Assembly: GCA_011051925.1 (NCBI GenBank)
Contig: DRKE01000210.1
Coordinates: 1 to 21,757, forward strand
Direction: 5' to 3'
DNA length: 21,757 bases
Origin: Deltaproteobacteria bacterium
GTDB lineage: Bacteria > Myxococcota_A > UBA9160 > UBA4427
Shown here: one piece after another, positions 7,773 to 15,714 of the stretch
How the letters are laid out: each line of letters starts with the position of its first letter
How positions within the stretch are numbered: position 1 is the first letter of the stretch
Notes under the pieces: model-generated
Told to the model about the DNA's origin: nothing
What the model saw: only the letters and a program-made list of their open reading frames with translations
Database searches by the model: none
Program-made: the position numbers and the translations under genes

Positions 7773-8557
7773 GATCGCCTCCGCAAACCCCTGAGCGCCT
7801 CACCGGGATCGGCATGGCGCATCAACGACTCTCCCACCAGAAAACCCGCCGCGCCGGCGTGTTCGAGGCGCGCCACGTCTTCGGCCGTCGCGATTCCACT
7901 CTCCGCCACGAGCACGAGATCCGCGTCGGTCACGCGCGTGGCGATCCGCTCGGTCGTCCCGAGATCCACCTCGAAGCTGCGCAGATCCCGGTTGTTGATG
8001 CCGATCAGATCCGCACCGATCGCCCGCGCACGATCGAACTCGACGTCCGAATGGACCTCGACCAGCACGTCGAGTCCCAGGCCGCGGGCGTGATCGTGGA
8101 GGGCCGCCAGGCGCGTGCCATCGAGCGCTGCCACGATCAGCAGGACCGCATCGGCCCCTGCGATCCGTGCCTCGTCGATCTGGATCGGATCGATGACGAA
8201 ATCCTTCCGCAACAGGGGGATCCCGACGACCTCGCGGACCCTTTCGAGATCACCCAGGGATCCGCCGAAGAAACGCGCGTCGGTCAGGACCGAGATGCAG
8301 GCCGCTCCGGCCTCGGCGTAGGTCTGCGCGATCGACGCCGGATCGAAATCCTTCCGGATCAGGCCCCGGCTGGGCGACCGGCGCTTGATCTCGCCAATGA
8401 TCGAGGGCCCCGTCGTCGTTCGAAGCGCCTTCCGGAAACCCAGGGGCATCCGCTCGCATGACTTTGCCTCGAGAGCGACCGCCTCGGCGTCGCATCTCCG
8501 TCGCAGATCCGCGATCTCGAGCGCCTTGTGGGCGAGGATCTCATCGAGGATCGTCAT
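7769..8557 (-). CDS. trpC: Indole-3-glycerol-phosphate synthase
   Basis: Closes the indole ring: CdRP to indole-3-glycerol phosphate with loss of CO2 and water. It is monofunctional (262 aa), separate from TrpF. The N-terminus MTILDEILAHKALEI is typical. Active-site residues visible are E56 and K58 in IIGEIKRRSPS, K118 in LLRKDF (general acid in the family), E167 in VLVEVHS (general base) and N188 in GINNRDL. Further family motifs are YAEAGAACISVLTD, FFGGS and VAESGI. The ATG at 8557 overlaps the trpD stop by four bases (ATGA), and its own TGA overlaps the GTG of trpF. Confidence 0.96.
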   Translation of the reverse strand: MTILDEILAHKALEIADLRRRCDAEAVALEAKSCERMPLGFRKALRTTTGPSIIGEIKRRSPSRGLIRKDFDPASIAQTYAEAGAACISVLTDARFFGGSLGDLERVREVVGIPLLRKDFVIDPIQIDEARIAGADAVLLIVAALDGTRLAALHDHARGLGLDVLVEVHSDVEFDRARAIGADLIGINNRDLRSFEVDLGTTERIATRVTDADLVLVAESGIATAEDVARLEHAGAAGFLVGESLMRHADPGEALRGLRRRS

Positions 8558-9594
8558 GCCGGGGTCGCCCCCGCCGCGAGCCTTCCGGTTTCGTCGATCA
8601 AGGCTTCGAGTTTCGCCGCCGCCGCCCCTTCGTCGATGCTTCTCGCCGCAGCCTCGAGTCCGGCTTCGAGACTGGGCACCGCTTCCGCCACCCAGAGTGC
8701 TGCGGCGGCATTCAACAGGACGATGTCCCGCCTGGGCCCCTTCTTTCCAGCCAGGATCTCCCGAAGCGTAACGGCATTCTGTCGGGCATCGCCTCCCGCG
8801 AGATCCTCGAGGCGAGCCCTCTCGAGTCCGAGGGGGACGGGGTCGATCCGCATGGGCGCCGCCTTCTCGCCGTCGACCAGCACCGCATCGCTGCACCCCG
8901 TGGTCGTCAGTTCGTCCAGGCCATCTTCGCCATGGACGACCAGCGCCCGACGCGCCCCGAGTCCCCGCAATGCACCGGCCAGGGGTTCGAGAAGGGACCT
9001 CGAATAGACCCCCACGACCTGGTATCGCGCGCCCACGGGTGAGAGCAGCGGACCCAGACAATTGAGCAGGGTCCGCACGCCGAGTGCACTCCGAACCGGC
9101 GCGACCTGCTTGTAGGCGGGATGCGCCGTTCTCGCGAAGAACGGGGCGATCCCGATCCGGTCGAGGATCCCCGCGCAGGTCTGGATCGGAAGATCGATCC
9201 GGACGCCGAGCGCCTCGAGGACATCGAAGCTTCCTGAGCGGCTGGTGGCCGCGCGATTCCCGTGTTTCGCGACGCTCGTCCCCGCACCGGCCACGACGAA
9301 GGCGGCCGTCGTCGAGATGTTGAAGGTGTCGATCCCCGATCCACCGGTTCCACAGGTATCGACGGTCCGGGGATCCGCCACCTCGGCCGTCGTCGCCCGG
9401 GCGCGCAGGGCCTTCGCCACCGCGATGATCTCCTCGACGGTTTCGCCCTTCATCCGCAACGCGACGAAGAGCCCGCCGATCGCCGAAGGCGCAGCCCGAC
9501 CGGCCATGATCTCTTCGAGCGCGTCGGCCAGACGCTCCGGCCCGGGACTCCGCTCCTCGACCAGCTCCGCGATGGCCGCCTGGAGTGCATTCAC
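8554..9594 (-). CDS. trpD: Anthranilate phosphoribosyltransferase
   Basis: Transfers phosphoribosyl from PRPP to anthranilate. The 346-aa protein has the glycine-rich DTCGTGGSGIDTFNIST, the anthranilate/PRPP-binding KHGNRAATSRSGSFDVLEAL segment and NCLGPLLSPVG, all typical of TrpD. I place the start at GTG 9594 rather than at the upstream ATG (9627). The GTG gives a GTGA overlap with the trpG stop, matches the other junctions of the operon, has a GGAG eight bases upstream (9606-9603), and puts the family N-terminus (NALQAAIAELVE) directly at the start. It is not fused to trpG, unlike the enterobacterial gene. Confidence 0.95.
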   Translation of the reverse strand: MNALQAAIAELVEERSPGPERLADALEEIMAGRAAPSAIGGLFVALRMKGETVEEIIAVAKALRARATTAEVADPRTVDTCGTGGSGIDTFNISTTAAFVVAGAGTSVAKHGNRAATSRSGSFDVLEALGVRIDLPIQTCAGILDRIGIAPFFARTAHPAYKQVAPVRSALGVRTLLNCLGPLLSPVGARYQVVGVYSRSLLEPLAGALRGLGARRALVVHGEDGLDELTTTGCSDAVLVDGEKAAPMRIDPVPLGLERARLEDLAGGDARQNAVTLREILAGKKGPRRDIVLLNAAAALWVAEAVPSLEAGLEAAARSIDEGAAAAKLEALIDETGRLAAGATPA

Positions 9595-10217
9595 GGGGAC
9601 GGCTCCGTCGGACGCCCGTCTCCACATCGGCGGCAGGCGGCCAGGAAATTCCCGAGCAGCGCCTTGCCTTCTCCCGTCATGATCGACTCGGGATGGAACT
9701 GGACGCCCTCGATGGGGAGCGATCGGTGCCGAACCCCCATGATCTCGCCATCAGCCGTTCGCGCGGAAACCTCGAGAACGTCGGGCATCGTCGAGGCATC
9801 GATCACCAGCGAGTGGTACCGCGTGGCCTCGAAATCCTGGGGCAGCCCCTCGAAGACCCCGCGTCCATCGTGGCCGATCGTCGAGACCTTGCCGTGCATG
9901 ATCGACTGGGCCCGGATGATCCGTGCCCCGAAGGCAGCCCCGACCGATTGGTGGCCAAGACAGACGCCCAGGACCGGCATGCCGGCCGAGCCGAAACGCA
10001 GAACGGCCTCGACCGAGATCCCCGCATCCGCAGGCGTCCCGGGCCCCGGAGAAACGACGAGCCCATGGCCGCCGCGGGCGAGCAACGCATCGACCGCGAC
10101 CTCGTCGTTCCGAACGACTTCGACCTCGGCGCCCAGCTCTCCCAGATACTGCACCAGGTTGTATGTGAAGGAGTCGTAGTTGTCGATCATCAGCAGGCGC
10201 ATCGTCGAATCCGTCAT
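9591..10217 (-). CDS. trpG: Anthranilate synthase glutamine amidotransferase subunit
   Basis: Class I glutamine amidotransferase (208 aa) that hydrolyses glutamine and channels ammonia to TrpE. The catalytic triad is visible: C86 in GVCLGHQ, and H175 and E177 in GVQFHPES. The N-terminal LMIDNYDSFTYNLVQYL and the oxyanion-hole loop VVSPGPGTP are classical. The ATG at 10217 follows the trpE stop with no gap (TGAATG), and a GAGGG lies about ten bases upstream inside trpE; a second ATG five codons later is possible. The same subunit can serve aminodeoxychorismate synthase (PabA) in folate synthesis. No pabB is in the window. Confidence 0.95.
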   Translation of the reverse strand: MTDSTMRLLMIDNYDSFTYNLVQYLGELGAEVEVVRNDEVAVDALLARGGHGLVVSPGPGTPADAGISVEAVLRFGSAGMPVLGVCLGHQSVGAAFGARIIRAQSIMHGKVSTIGHDGRGVFEGLPQDFEATRYHSLVIDASTMPDVLEVSARTADGEIMGVRHRSLPIEGVQFHPESIMTGEGKALLGNFLAACRRCGDGRPTEPSP

Positions 10218-11711
10218 TCAGTCCGTGCCCTCACGAGCCAGATCGATGGCCGTCAGGACAGCACGCGCCTTGTTCACGCATTCCGCGAATTCGTATTCGG
10301 GGTCCGAATCCGCGACGATGCCCGCACCTGCTTCGAAGGTGATCCTGCCATCCTTCACGACCATCGAACGGATCGTGATCGCCATGTCCATATTCCCGGA
10401 GTAGTCGAGATAGCCGGCACAGCCGCCGAAGAAACTCCGCCGCACGGTCTCGAGTTCGTCGATGATCTCCATCGCACGCACCTTCGGCGCCCCCGAGAGG
10501 GTGCCGGCGGGAAAGGTCGCCCGCAGGACGTCGAGCCAATCGAGTCCCGGGCGAAGCCGTCCGTGCACGTTCGACACGATGTGCATCACGTGGGAATAGC
10601 GCTCGACGACGGCATACTCATCGACTTCGACGCTCCCGATCCGGGCCACGCGTCCAACGTCGTTGCGCCCGAGATCGACGAGCATGAGATGTTCGGCGCG
10701 CTCCTTCGGATCGGCCAACAGATCGCGTTCGAGCTGCCTGTCCTCTTCGGGCGACTCGCCCCGCCAGCGGGTGCCCGCGATCGGGCGGACGTCGACGCGC
10801 TCATCCTCGAGTCTCACGAGGATTTCGGGCGAGGCCCCGATCAGGACCGCGTCGTCCATGCGGATGAAGAACATGTAGGGACTCGGATTGATGACCCTGA
10901 GATGCCGGTAGATCGTGAAGGGATCGACCTGGAGCGGAACCTGGAACTGCTGCGCGAGAACGACCTGGAAGATGTCGCCGGCCTCGATGTATTCCTTCGC
11001 CCGCTTCACGATTTCATGATAGTCGGATTCCGACATGCTGCGTTCGACTTCCATCGGTGCGTGGACGACAGATCGTCGCGGCTCCGCCTCGAGCGGGGAC
11101 CTTATCCGTTCGACCATCGATTCGATCCGCCCGTTCGCTTCCGCCCAGGCTTCATTCGGATCGCCGTCGGGGCCGATCTCGGCATGTACGACGATCACGG
11201 CCGTGTGTCGAACGTTGTCGTAGACGACGACGTACTCGGGAAGCACGAAGAACGCCTCGGGCAGCCCGATCCGATCGGGATTGGAATCGGGAATCTTCTC
11301 GACGAAGCGGACCCAGTCGTAGCCGATCATCCCGACTGCACCACCGATGAAACGAGGCAGGGCCAGATCGGCGGGCTTGACCGCATCGAAAGCCCGCAGC
11401 CGTTCGCGCAGGACCGCCAGGGGATCCCCGTCCACCTCCAGGATCTCCGTCTCCCCGTTCTCGGTCCACTCGACACGACGTCCCCGAGACCGGAAGGTGG
11501 CCCGCGCACCGACGCCCAGGAAGCTGTACCGCGCCCACTTCTCCCCGCCCTCGACCGATTCGAGCAGGAAGGCGGTCTGGCCGTCGTCGATCTTGCGAAA
11601 GAGTGAAAGCGGGGTATCGAGATCGGCGAGGATCTCGCGCACGACGGGAACGTGCTTTCCCATTCCCTGGGTGGCGAGCCTCTCGAACTGCTCGGGAGAT
11701 GTGCGGAGCAC
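10218..11711 (-). CDS. trpE: Anthranilate synthase component I
   Basis: Converts chorismate to anthranilate using ammonia from TrpG; first committed step to tryptophan. With the GTG start at 11711 it has 497 aa, normal for TrpE, and begins VLRTSPEQFERLA, like family N-termini. The open frame runs on to 11819, but those 36 residues are Arg-rich, unlike TrpE, and overlap the RNA and promoter candidates, so they are excluded. The feedback motif LLES (49-52) is intact, suggesting inhibition by tryptophan. The chorismate-binding core shows IAGTRWRGE, LVDLGRNDVGRVA, RYSHVMHIVS (conserved active-site His), PAGTLSGAPKVRAMEIIDEL and GCAGYLDYSGNMDMAI. It is the first gene of the seven-gene operon. Confidence 0.95.
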   Translation of the reverse strand: MLRTSPEQFERLATQGMGKHVPVVREILADLDTPLSLFRKIDDGQTAFLLESVEGGEKWARYSFLGVGARATFRSRGRRVEWTENGETEILEVDGDPLAVLRERLRAFDAVKPADLALPRFIGGAVGMIGYDWVRFVEKIPDSNPDRIGLPEAFFVLPEYVVVYDNVRHTAVIVVHAEIGPDGDPNEAWAEANGRIESMVERIRSPLEAEPRRSVVHAPMEVERSMSESDYHEIVKRAKEYIEAGDIFQVVLAQQFQVPLQVDPFTIYRHLRVINPSPYMFFIRMDDAVLIGASPEILVRLEDERVDVRPIAGTRWRGESPEEDRQLERDLLADPKERAEHLMLVDLGRNDVGRVARIGSVEVDEYAVVERYSHVMHIVSNVHGRLRPGLDWLDVLRATFPAGTLSGAPKVRAMEIIDELETVRRSFFGGCAGYLDYSGNMDMAITIRSMVVKDGRITFEAGAGIVADSDPEYEFAECVNKARAVLTAIDLAREGTD

Positions 11712-11784
11712 GGGTCGTGGATCTCGCGGCGTCCGAAGGCGACTTGTGCGACTTCGGGAAAGCCTGTGGGGGATGGCCAAAAAC

Positions 11785-11957
11785 CCTTCTACTCTAGGCC
11801 CTTGACCCCGGAGCAGCAAGGCACGGCAAGGACGTGGGCAGGCCCGGAAGCCCGTCCCCGCCCCTGATGGGACGGGCCCCCGCGGTCTCGGACCGCTGCG
11901 TGCACGCCAACCGGCTCTTGTGAAGAGACGGCGAGCTTCCGGAGCGGCATCCTAGAA
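11785..11957 (-). ncRNA. ssrS: Candidate 6S RNA between lptD and trpE
   Basis: About 170 bases of non-coding, highly foldable sequence. The core at 11912-11889 (GGTTGGCGTGCACGC, then CGGTCCG) closely resembles the matching part of E. coli 6S RNA as I remember it. The strand folds as a long rod: an outer pairing CCTAGA/TCTAGG (11956-11951 with 11798-11793), a stem CTCCGGAAGC with GCTCCGGGG (11944-11935 with 11814-11806), a central bubble holding a small hairpin CTCTT-CAC-AAGAG (11927-11915), and a terminal 9-bp hairpin (11877-11869 with 11858-11850). CCTTG and CAAGG in the 3' half could form the alternative bubble hairpin known in 6S. 6S binds RNA polymerase-sigma70 holoenzyme and traps it in stationary phase. 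Ends are approximate, and the 5' end touches the lptD stop. Confidence 0.5.
11791..11819 (-). promoter_or_regulatory. Possible promoter of the trp operon
   Basis: On the minus strand TTGCTG (11819-11814) and TAGAGT (11796-11791) are separated by 17 bases. They would start transcription about 73 bases before the trpE GTG. The match is moderate (3/6 and 4/6 to consensus). It overlaps the 3' part of the candidate RNA, so both readings cannot be taken as independent evidence. Confidence 0.3.
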
Positions 11958-14357
11958 ATTGAGCCCGGCTCCGAATCCCCCGTCGAAGAGATTGCTGCGC
12001 TCGTCGCCCAGGCCGAGGAAGCGGATCTGGAAACCACCGCCGAACCCCTGATGGCGTTCCTGGGTGACGACGGCGCCGACCCCCCAGCAGCGACACTTCG
12101 AAACGTACTCGACCAGCCCGCGATTGCGGACGAAGCCGCCATCCTCCGCAAGCGAATAGACCGCGCGGTAGCTGAGCCGGATCCGCGAGGTCAGCTCGAC
12201 CCGCGCGCTCCAGTCCAGCTGGTTGAGTTCGCTGTCTCCATTCCCACCGCTGGAACTCTCGCCCCGGAAGCTCTCGAAAAATCGGGGAAGACTGCCCCGG
12301 TATCGGTAGTTCGTCGTGAGGCTGGCGCCACGGATGAACCCGATGGCTTCCGGCAGCCGCAGCGTCAGGCCGACTTCGCCCTCCCGAAGCCGCGCGGTTT
12401 CGGGATTGAAGGCGCCGCGCACACGGGCGCTCACGGGACCGATGGGAAGAACCCGCCCCTCGACATAGAGATTGCCGAGCCCCCTCGAGTCCGAGAAGTC
12501 CCAATCGACCGCGGTCACCAGCTCCGCCTCGAGACGCGCCGTCCCGCCCGCCCGCTCGCGGACGAAAAATCGCTGGCCCAGCGAAAGAACGATCTGGTTC
12601 GTACTCGTGATCCGATCCGATGGGTTCCGGGTCACGTTCTCCAGGGAAAGCGCGCGCAGGCGGGACTGCTCGACCGACGCCCGGGGCACGAAGAGCGGGT
12701 TGCTGCGCTGGCGACGCTGCGAGACCAGGGCCCAGGATAGACGGGGCTCGAGGATATGCCGCACGGCGCGCCCCGACTCGCCGAGATAGTCGCGCGCGAA
12801 ACGGCTGCGGAACCCGGTCCGCGCCGTCAGCAGGCCACGCTCGGCGAATTTCTGGGCATTCGTCTGGTAGAGCGCCTGTTGCCAGCCGATCTCCGGAACG
12901 AACTCGGCCAGCGTTCCCAATCGGAACGAACGGGCCAATCGGGGATGGATGACGAGTCTCGTGCCTCGTTCGGCGAGGGGCTCCCCGGGCTGGAAGATCC
13001 CGTCCCCCTCCCCGCCGAGCGGTTGTCCGTCGAATCTTCCGTCGAAGCCCAGATCGTAGAATCGACCGTCCGATCGCAGGGGGGGCGGTGCGCCCGGCGC
13101 GAGACCCGCCAACTCGGATTCCGCCGAACGAAGCCCGGAGAAATGGATCAGCTCGGAATCGACCCTCGCCTCGATCCCGAAGGGGCCCTTCAGGGTTCCG
13201 GGCTGGATGTCGCCCCGGATCTCCACCAGGCGCTGCAGGAGGAGCTCGTCGCGATCATCGAAGGTCGAGCCCTGCAGGTCGTCGCCATATCGGGCCCCCA
13301 GCATTCCACCGAGTCCGCCGCTCGCGCCGAAGGCGCGAGCCAGATTCGTCGTCGACTCCATGAATCGAAAGGCGCGGTAGCGACGCAACTCGACGAAGTC
13401 ATCCGCGTAGAGATTGTCCGAGGAGAGTTTCAGATCGGTCTGCCATCGCCACTCGGCGGGCAGTTCCTGGTCGTGTTCCCAGAGTACGGCCCAGCGCTCT
13501 CGACGAAAGGGACTGTTCGGCTCGGCCTGCCGATCCCGCAGGAAGGCCGCGAAGAGCTGGCCCTCGGATCGCTCGCCGAAGACGTATTCGAGTTCGACGT
13601 CCTGTTTGTAGCCGCGCTCGACGAAATAGCGCGGCGTGAGCGTCACGTTCAGCGACGGTCCGGCTGCCCAGAAGAAGGGCAGTCCGAAACCCGCGCCGCC
13701 CCGGCCGCCAAAGAGGAAATCCGGCAGCAGGAAGCCCGTCTCCCGCTCGCTCTTGACGGGGAAGAAGGCCCAGGGAACCCAGAGAACGGGAATCCCCAGG
13801 ATGTTGAAGGTCGAATTCGTGAGGGTGCCGTATCCGCCGAGCTCGAGCTCGGCCCGCGACGAGTGGATCTCCCAGGGCAGACGCCCGCCGGGTTCGCAGC
13901 GACAGGTCGAGAAGACACCGTCGCGCACGGTAAAGGTGTTCTTCCCCGTGCGGACGAGTTCCCTGGCCCGAACGAAGAAACCGTCGCTGCCGGCGTCCAG
14001 CGATCCCTGGAAAAGCATCCCCTGCAGCGTATCGACGTCGAAGACCATGAAATCGGCTCGAAGCCGGTCCGGCCCGTCGAAGAGCTCGACGTCGCCTTCG
14101 GCCACGCCGATCCGCGTGGTCCTGCTGAAGGCAAGCCAGCGCGCCCTCAGGCGCCGCTCGCCCTGGACGACGCGCACGCGACCATCGGCCACGTAGAGTT
14201 CGCGATCCGCCTCGTATTCGATGCGATCCGCCGTGATCTCGAAGGGCTCGTCCATCCGGTCACGGTCGTCGGGTCCCGCGAAGGCCCGAGCACAGAGGCC
14301 GAGACCCACAAGGAAGCCGACCATGCTGATCCCGACTCTGCTGACCGCTCGTCGCAC
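11952..14357 (-). CDS. lptD: LPS-assembly outer-membrane protein LptD
   Basis: Outer-membrane beta-barrel that, with LptE, inserts lipopolysaccharide into the outer leaflet. The 801-aa protein has a Sec signal peptide (about 1-27, cleavage likely after AFA), an OstA/LptA-like beta-jellyroll (about 38-140: FEITADRIEYEADRELYVADG), then the LptD barrel, which begins around LGIPVLWVPWAFFPVKSERETGFLLPDF and ends with phenylalanine (GAGLNF), as outer-membrane proteins do. Four mature-region cysteines form two CxC pairs: C152/C154 in STCRCEP and C755/C757 in SKCRCWG. E. coli LptD also links its N-terminal and C-terminal parts by disulfides, but with a different spacing. The start is GTG at 14357; an ATG 11 codons later is possible but would shorten the signal n-region. 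It follows the Crp-family gene by 83 bases. Confidence 0.93.
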   Translation of the reverse strand: MRRAVSRVGISMVGFLVGLGLCARAFAGPDDRDRMDEPFEITADRIEYEADRELYVADGRVRVVQGERRLRARWLAFSRTTRIGVAEGDVELFDGPDRLRADFMVFDVDTLQGMLFQGSLDAGSDGFFVRARELVRTGKNTFTVRDGVFSTCRCEPGGRLPWEIHSSRAELELGGYGTLTNSTFNILGIPVLWVPWAFFPVKSERETGFLLPDFLFGGRGGAGFGLPFFWAAGPSLNVTLTPRYFVERGYKQDVELEYVFGERSEGQLFAAFLRDRQAEPNSPFRRERWAVLWEHDQELPAEWRWQTDLKLSSDNLYADDFVELRRYRAFRFMESTTNLARAFGASGGLGGMLGARYGDDLQGSTFDDRDELLLQRLVEIRGDIQPGTLKGPFGIEARVDSELIHFSGLRSAESELAGLAPGAPPPLRSDGRFYDLGFDGRFDGQPLGGEGDGIFQPGEPLAERGTRLVIHPRLARSFRLGTLAEFVPEIGWQQALYQTNAQKFAERGLLTARTGFRSRFARDYLGESGRAVRHILEPRLSWALVSQRRQRSNPLFVPRASVEQSRLRALSLENVTRNPSDRITSTNQIVLSLGQRFFVRERAGGTARLEAELVTAVDWDFSDSRGLGNLYVEGRVLPIGPVSARVRGAFNPETARLREGEVGLTLRLPEAIGFIRGASLTTNYRYRGSLPRFFESFRGESSSGGNGDSELNQLDWSARVELTSRIRLSYRAVYSLAEDGGFVRNRGLVEYVSKCRCWGVGAVVTQERHQGFGGGFQIRFLGLGDERSNLFDGGFGAGLNF

Positions 14358-14440
14358 GAGCCCCCCGACCTTTCCGACGCCGGGACGCTACCTGAGGGCG
14401 CACGGTGGGGCCAAACGAGGTCCGGCCCGGGGACCGACCG

Positions 14441-15142
14441 TCAGCTGGCTTTCGAGAATCGGGTCATGGCGGCTTCGAGCGCCGCTCGATCCGAGGCGAC
14501 GAGTTCATTCCCCGAGAGCCGGATCAACTTCTGGTCCATCAACTGATGAAGCGCCTGATGGGTTTCCTGCATGGACAGGGCGCAGCCTTCGGCCAGCTCC
14601 CGCAGCGTCGTCGTCATCCGCAATTCGTCTTCGAGATCCGGCTCGGCGTGCATCGAGAGATAGCGGACGAGCGGCCCGACGAGTTCATCGAGTCCCAGGG
14701 CTGCGAGACGTCGCTCCGCACCGATCAGCCGGATGGCCAGTCGTTGGATCATGCGGATCGCGATCTCCGGACGCTCGATACACATCGTTTCCAGCGTCTC
14801 GCCGTCGAGGACGAGCAGCTCCGTCCGACCGACGGCGACCGCGCGCGCCGTGCGGACCTCGCCGAGCACGACGCTCATCTCGCCGAAGAAATCGCCCGGC
14901 CCCAGTTTCGCCACCACGCGCTGTCCCGCCGCGTCCCCGCGAAAGATCTGGATTCCACCCGACTGGATGACGTAGAGATCGGTCCCTTCGTCTCCCTCTT
15001 CGAAGACGACATCGCCGTCCCCGAAGCTGCGCTGGAAGGCCCGCTTCACCTGGATCTGTGTGGTCTCTCCGGCGCCCAGGATCCCTCTCCTCCGTTCCCG
15101 TCCCGCCCACGGGCGGATCGGCATCCCGGTCTTTTCGACCAC
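14441..15142 (-). CDS. Crp/Fnr-family transcriptional regulator
   Basis: A protein of up to 233 aa with an N-terminal cyclic-nucleotide-binding (cNMP) beta-barrel (about 38-120) and a C-terminal winged helix-turn-helix (about 175-215, TTLRELAEGCALSMQETH). The nucleotide-pocket region reads GDFFGEMSVVLGEVRTARAVA, with the FGE and Arg arrangement seen in nucleotide-binding members. No N-terminal cysteine cluster of the FNR iron-sulfur type is present. It may therefore sense a cyclic nucleotide, but this is not certain. The start is GTG at 15142, with ATG 15124 as alternative; neither has a strong ribosome site. It sits 26 bases after tlpA and before lptD, so it may regulate these neighbours. 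Confidence 0.85.
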   Translation of the reverse strand: MVEKTGMPIRPWAGRERRRGILGAGETTQIQVKRAFQRSFGDGDVVFEEGDEGTDLYVIQSGGIQIFRGDAAGQRVVAKLGPGDFFGEMSVVLGEVRTARAVAVGRTELLVLDGETLETMCIERPEIAIRMIQRLAIRLIGAERRLAALGLDELVGPLVRYLSMHAEPDLEDELRMTTTLRELAEGCALSMQETHQALHQLMDQKLIRLSGNELVASDRAALEAAMTRFSKAS

Positions 15143-15168
15143 GCCCCAGGCTCACTTGAGCTGTGGAA

Positions 15169-15714
15169 TCAGCCCTCCCCCAACCCCTCCGTACGGATCT
15201 GGTCGAGCACGGATTCGATCTCGGGCCGACTCCAGACCCCCGTGTGCCGCGTGTGGATGGCCCCACCGGGATCGATGACGACCAGGGTCGGAAATCCGAA
15301 AATCCCGTACTGCATCGCGAGATCCTGATCGCCGATGGCGATGGGATAGGCGAAACCGCGCTCCGCGATCCATTCGGCCACCTTCGAGGGCGGATCGGTA
15401 TCGACCGAGACGCCGACGATCATCAGGTCCCTCGCCGCCCGATCGCGATCGCGCCAGAGTTCATCCAGGACCGGCATCTGCACCTCGCAGGGACGACACC
15501 ACGTCGCCCAGAAATCCAGGATGATGGTCTGGCCCCGATGTTCCGAAAGCGCGATCCGGCCCCCGTCGAGGAGGGGCAGATCCAGGGCTGGGGCCGCCTC
15601 CCGCGATTCCTTCGCGCCCGCGCCTGCCTCGCGGTCGGAATCGAAGCAGCCACTCCATGCCACGAACGCCAGGCCGATCACGACGAGCAGACGCCCGCCC
15701 CGCCCCGCTCTCAT
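15169..15714 (-). CDS. TlpA-like thioredoxin-fold lipoprotein (periplasmic thiol-disulfide oxidoreductase)
   Basis: A 181-aa protein of the TlpA/ResA/peroxiredoxin-like thioredoxin group. The N-terminus has a basic start, a hydrophobic core (LLVVIGLAFVAWSG) and C23, consistent with a lipoprotein signal; the -3 residue is tryptophan, which is not ideal for a lipobox. The active site WATWCRPCEVQMP carries the redox pair C73/C76, and the cis-proline loop is GFPT (P142). Such proteins reduce periplasmic disulfides, often in apocytochrome c, using electrons from CcdA or DsbD. The ATG overlaps the ccdA stop (ATGA), with GAGGAG eight bases upstream inside ccdA. CcdA is therefore very probably its partner. 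No cytochrome or other ccm gene is in the window. Confidence 0.92.
   Translation of the reverse strand: MRAGRGGRLLVVIGLAFVAWSGCFDSDREAGAGAKESREAAPALDLPLLDGGRIALSEHRGQTIILDFWATWCRPCEVQMPVLDELWRDRDRAARDLMIVGVSVDTDPPSKVAEWIAERGFAYPIAIGDQDLAMQYGIFGFPTLVVIDPGGAIHTRHTGVWSRPEIESVLDQIRTEGLGEG

Noticed and set aside
9585..11606. 673-codon plus-strand open frame opposite trpE and trpG
   Set aside because: Asp/His/Arg-rich composition typical of an antisense shadow; TrpE and TrpG motifs on the minus strand are unambiguous.
11712..11819. N-terminal extension of trpE to ATG 11819
   Set aside because: Arg-rich residues with no TrpE similarity, and the segment overlaps the RNA and promoter candidates; the GTG at 11711 gives normal length.
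11806..11860. Plus-strand SRP (4.5S) RNA suggested by CCCGGAAG and GGAGCAGCAAGG
   Set aside because: The two motifs are in the wrong order and spacing for the SRP Alu-free hairpin; the minus-strand 6S-like fold explains the region better.
11709..11950. Classical trp attenuator with Trp-rich leader peptide
   Set aside because: No short ORF with tandem TGG codons and no hairpin followed by a clear U-tract; only a five-T run is seen near 11780.
12756..14546. 596-codon plus-strand open frame opposite lptD
   Set aside because: No domain, low-complexity acidic and basic runs, and it runs through the lptD start into the Crp-type gene; LptD features on the other strand are clear.
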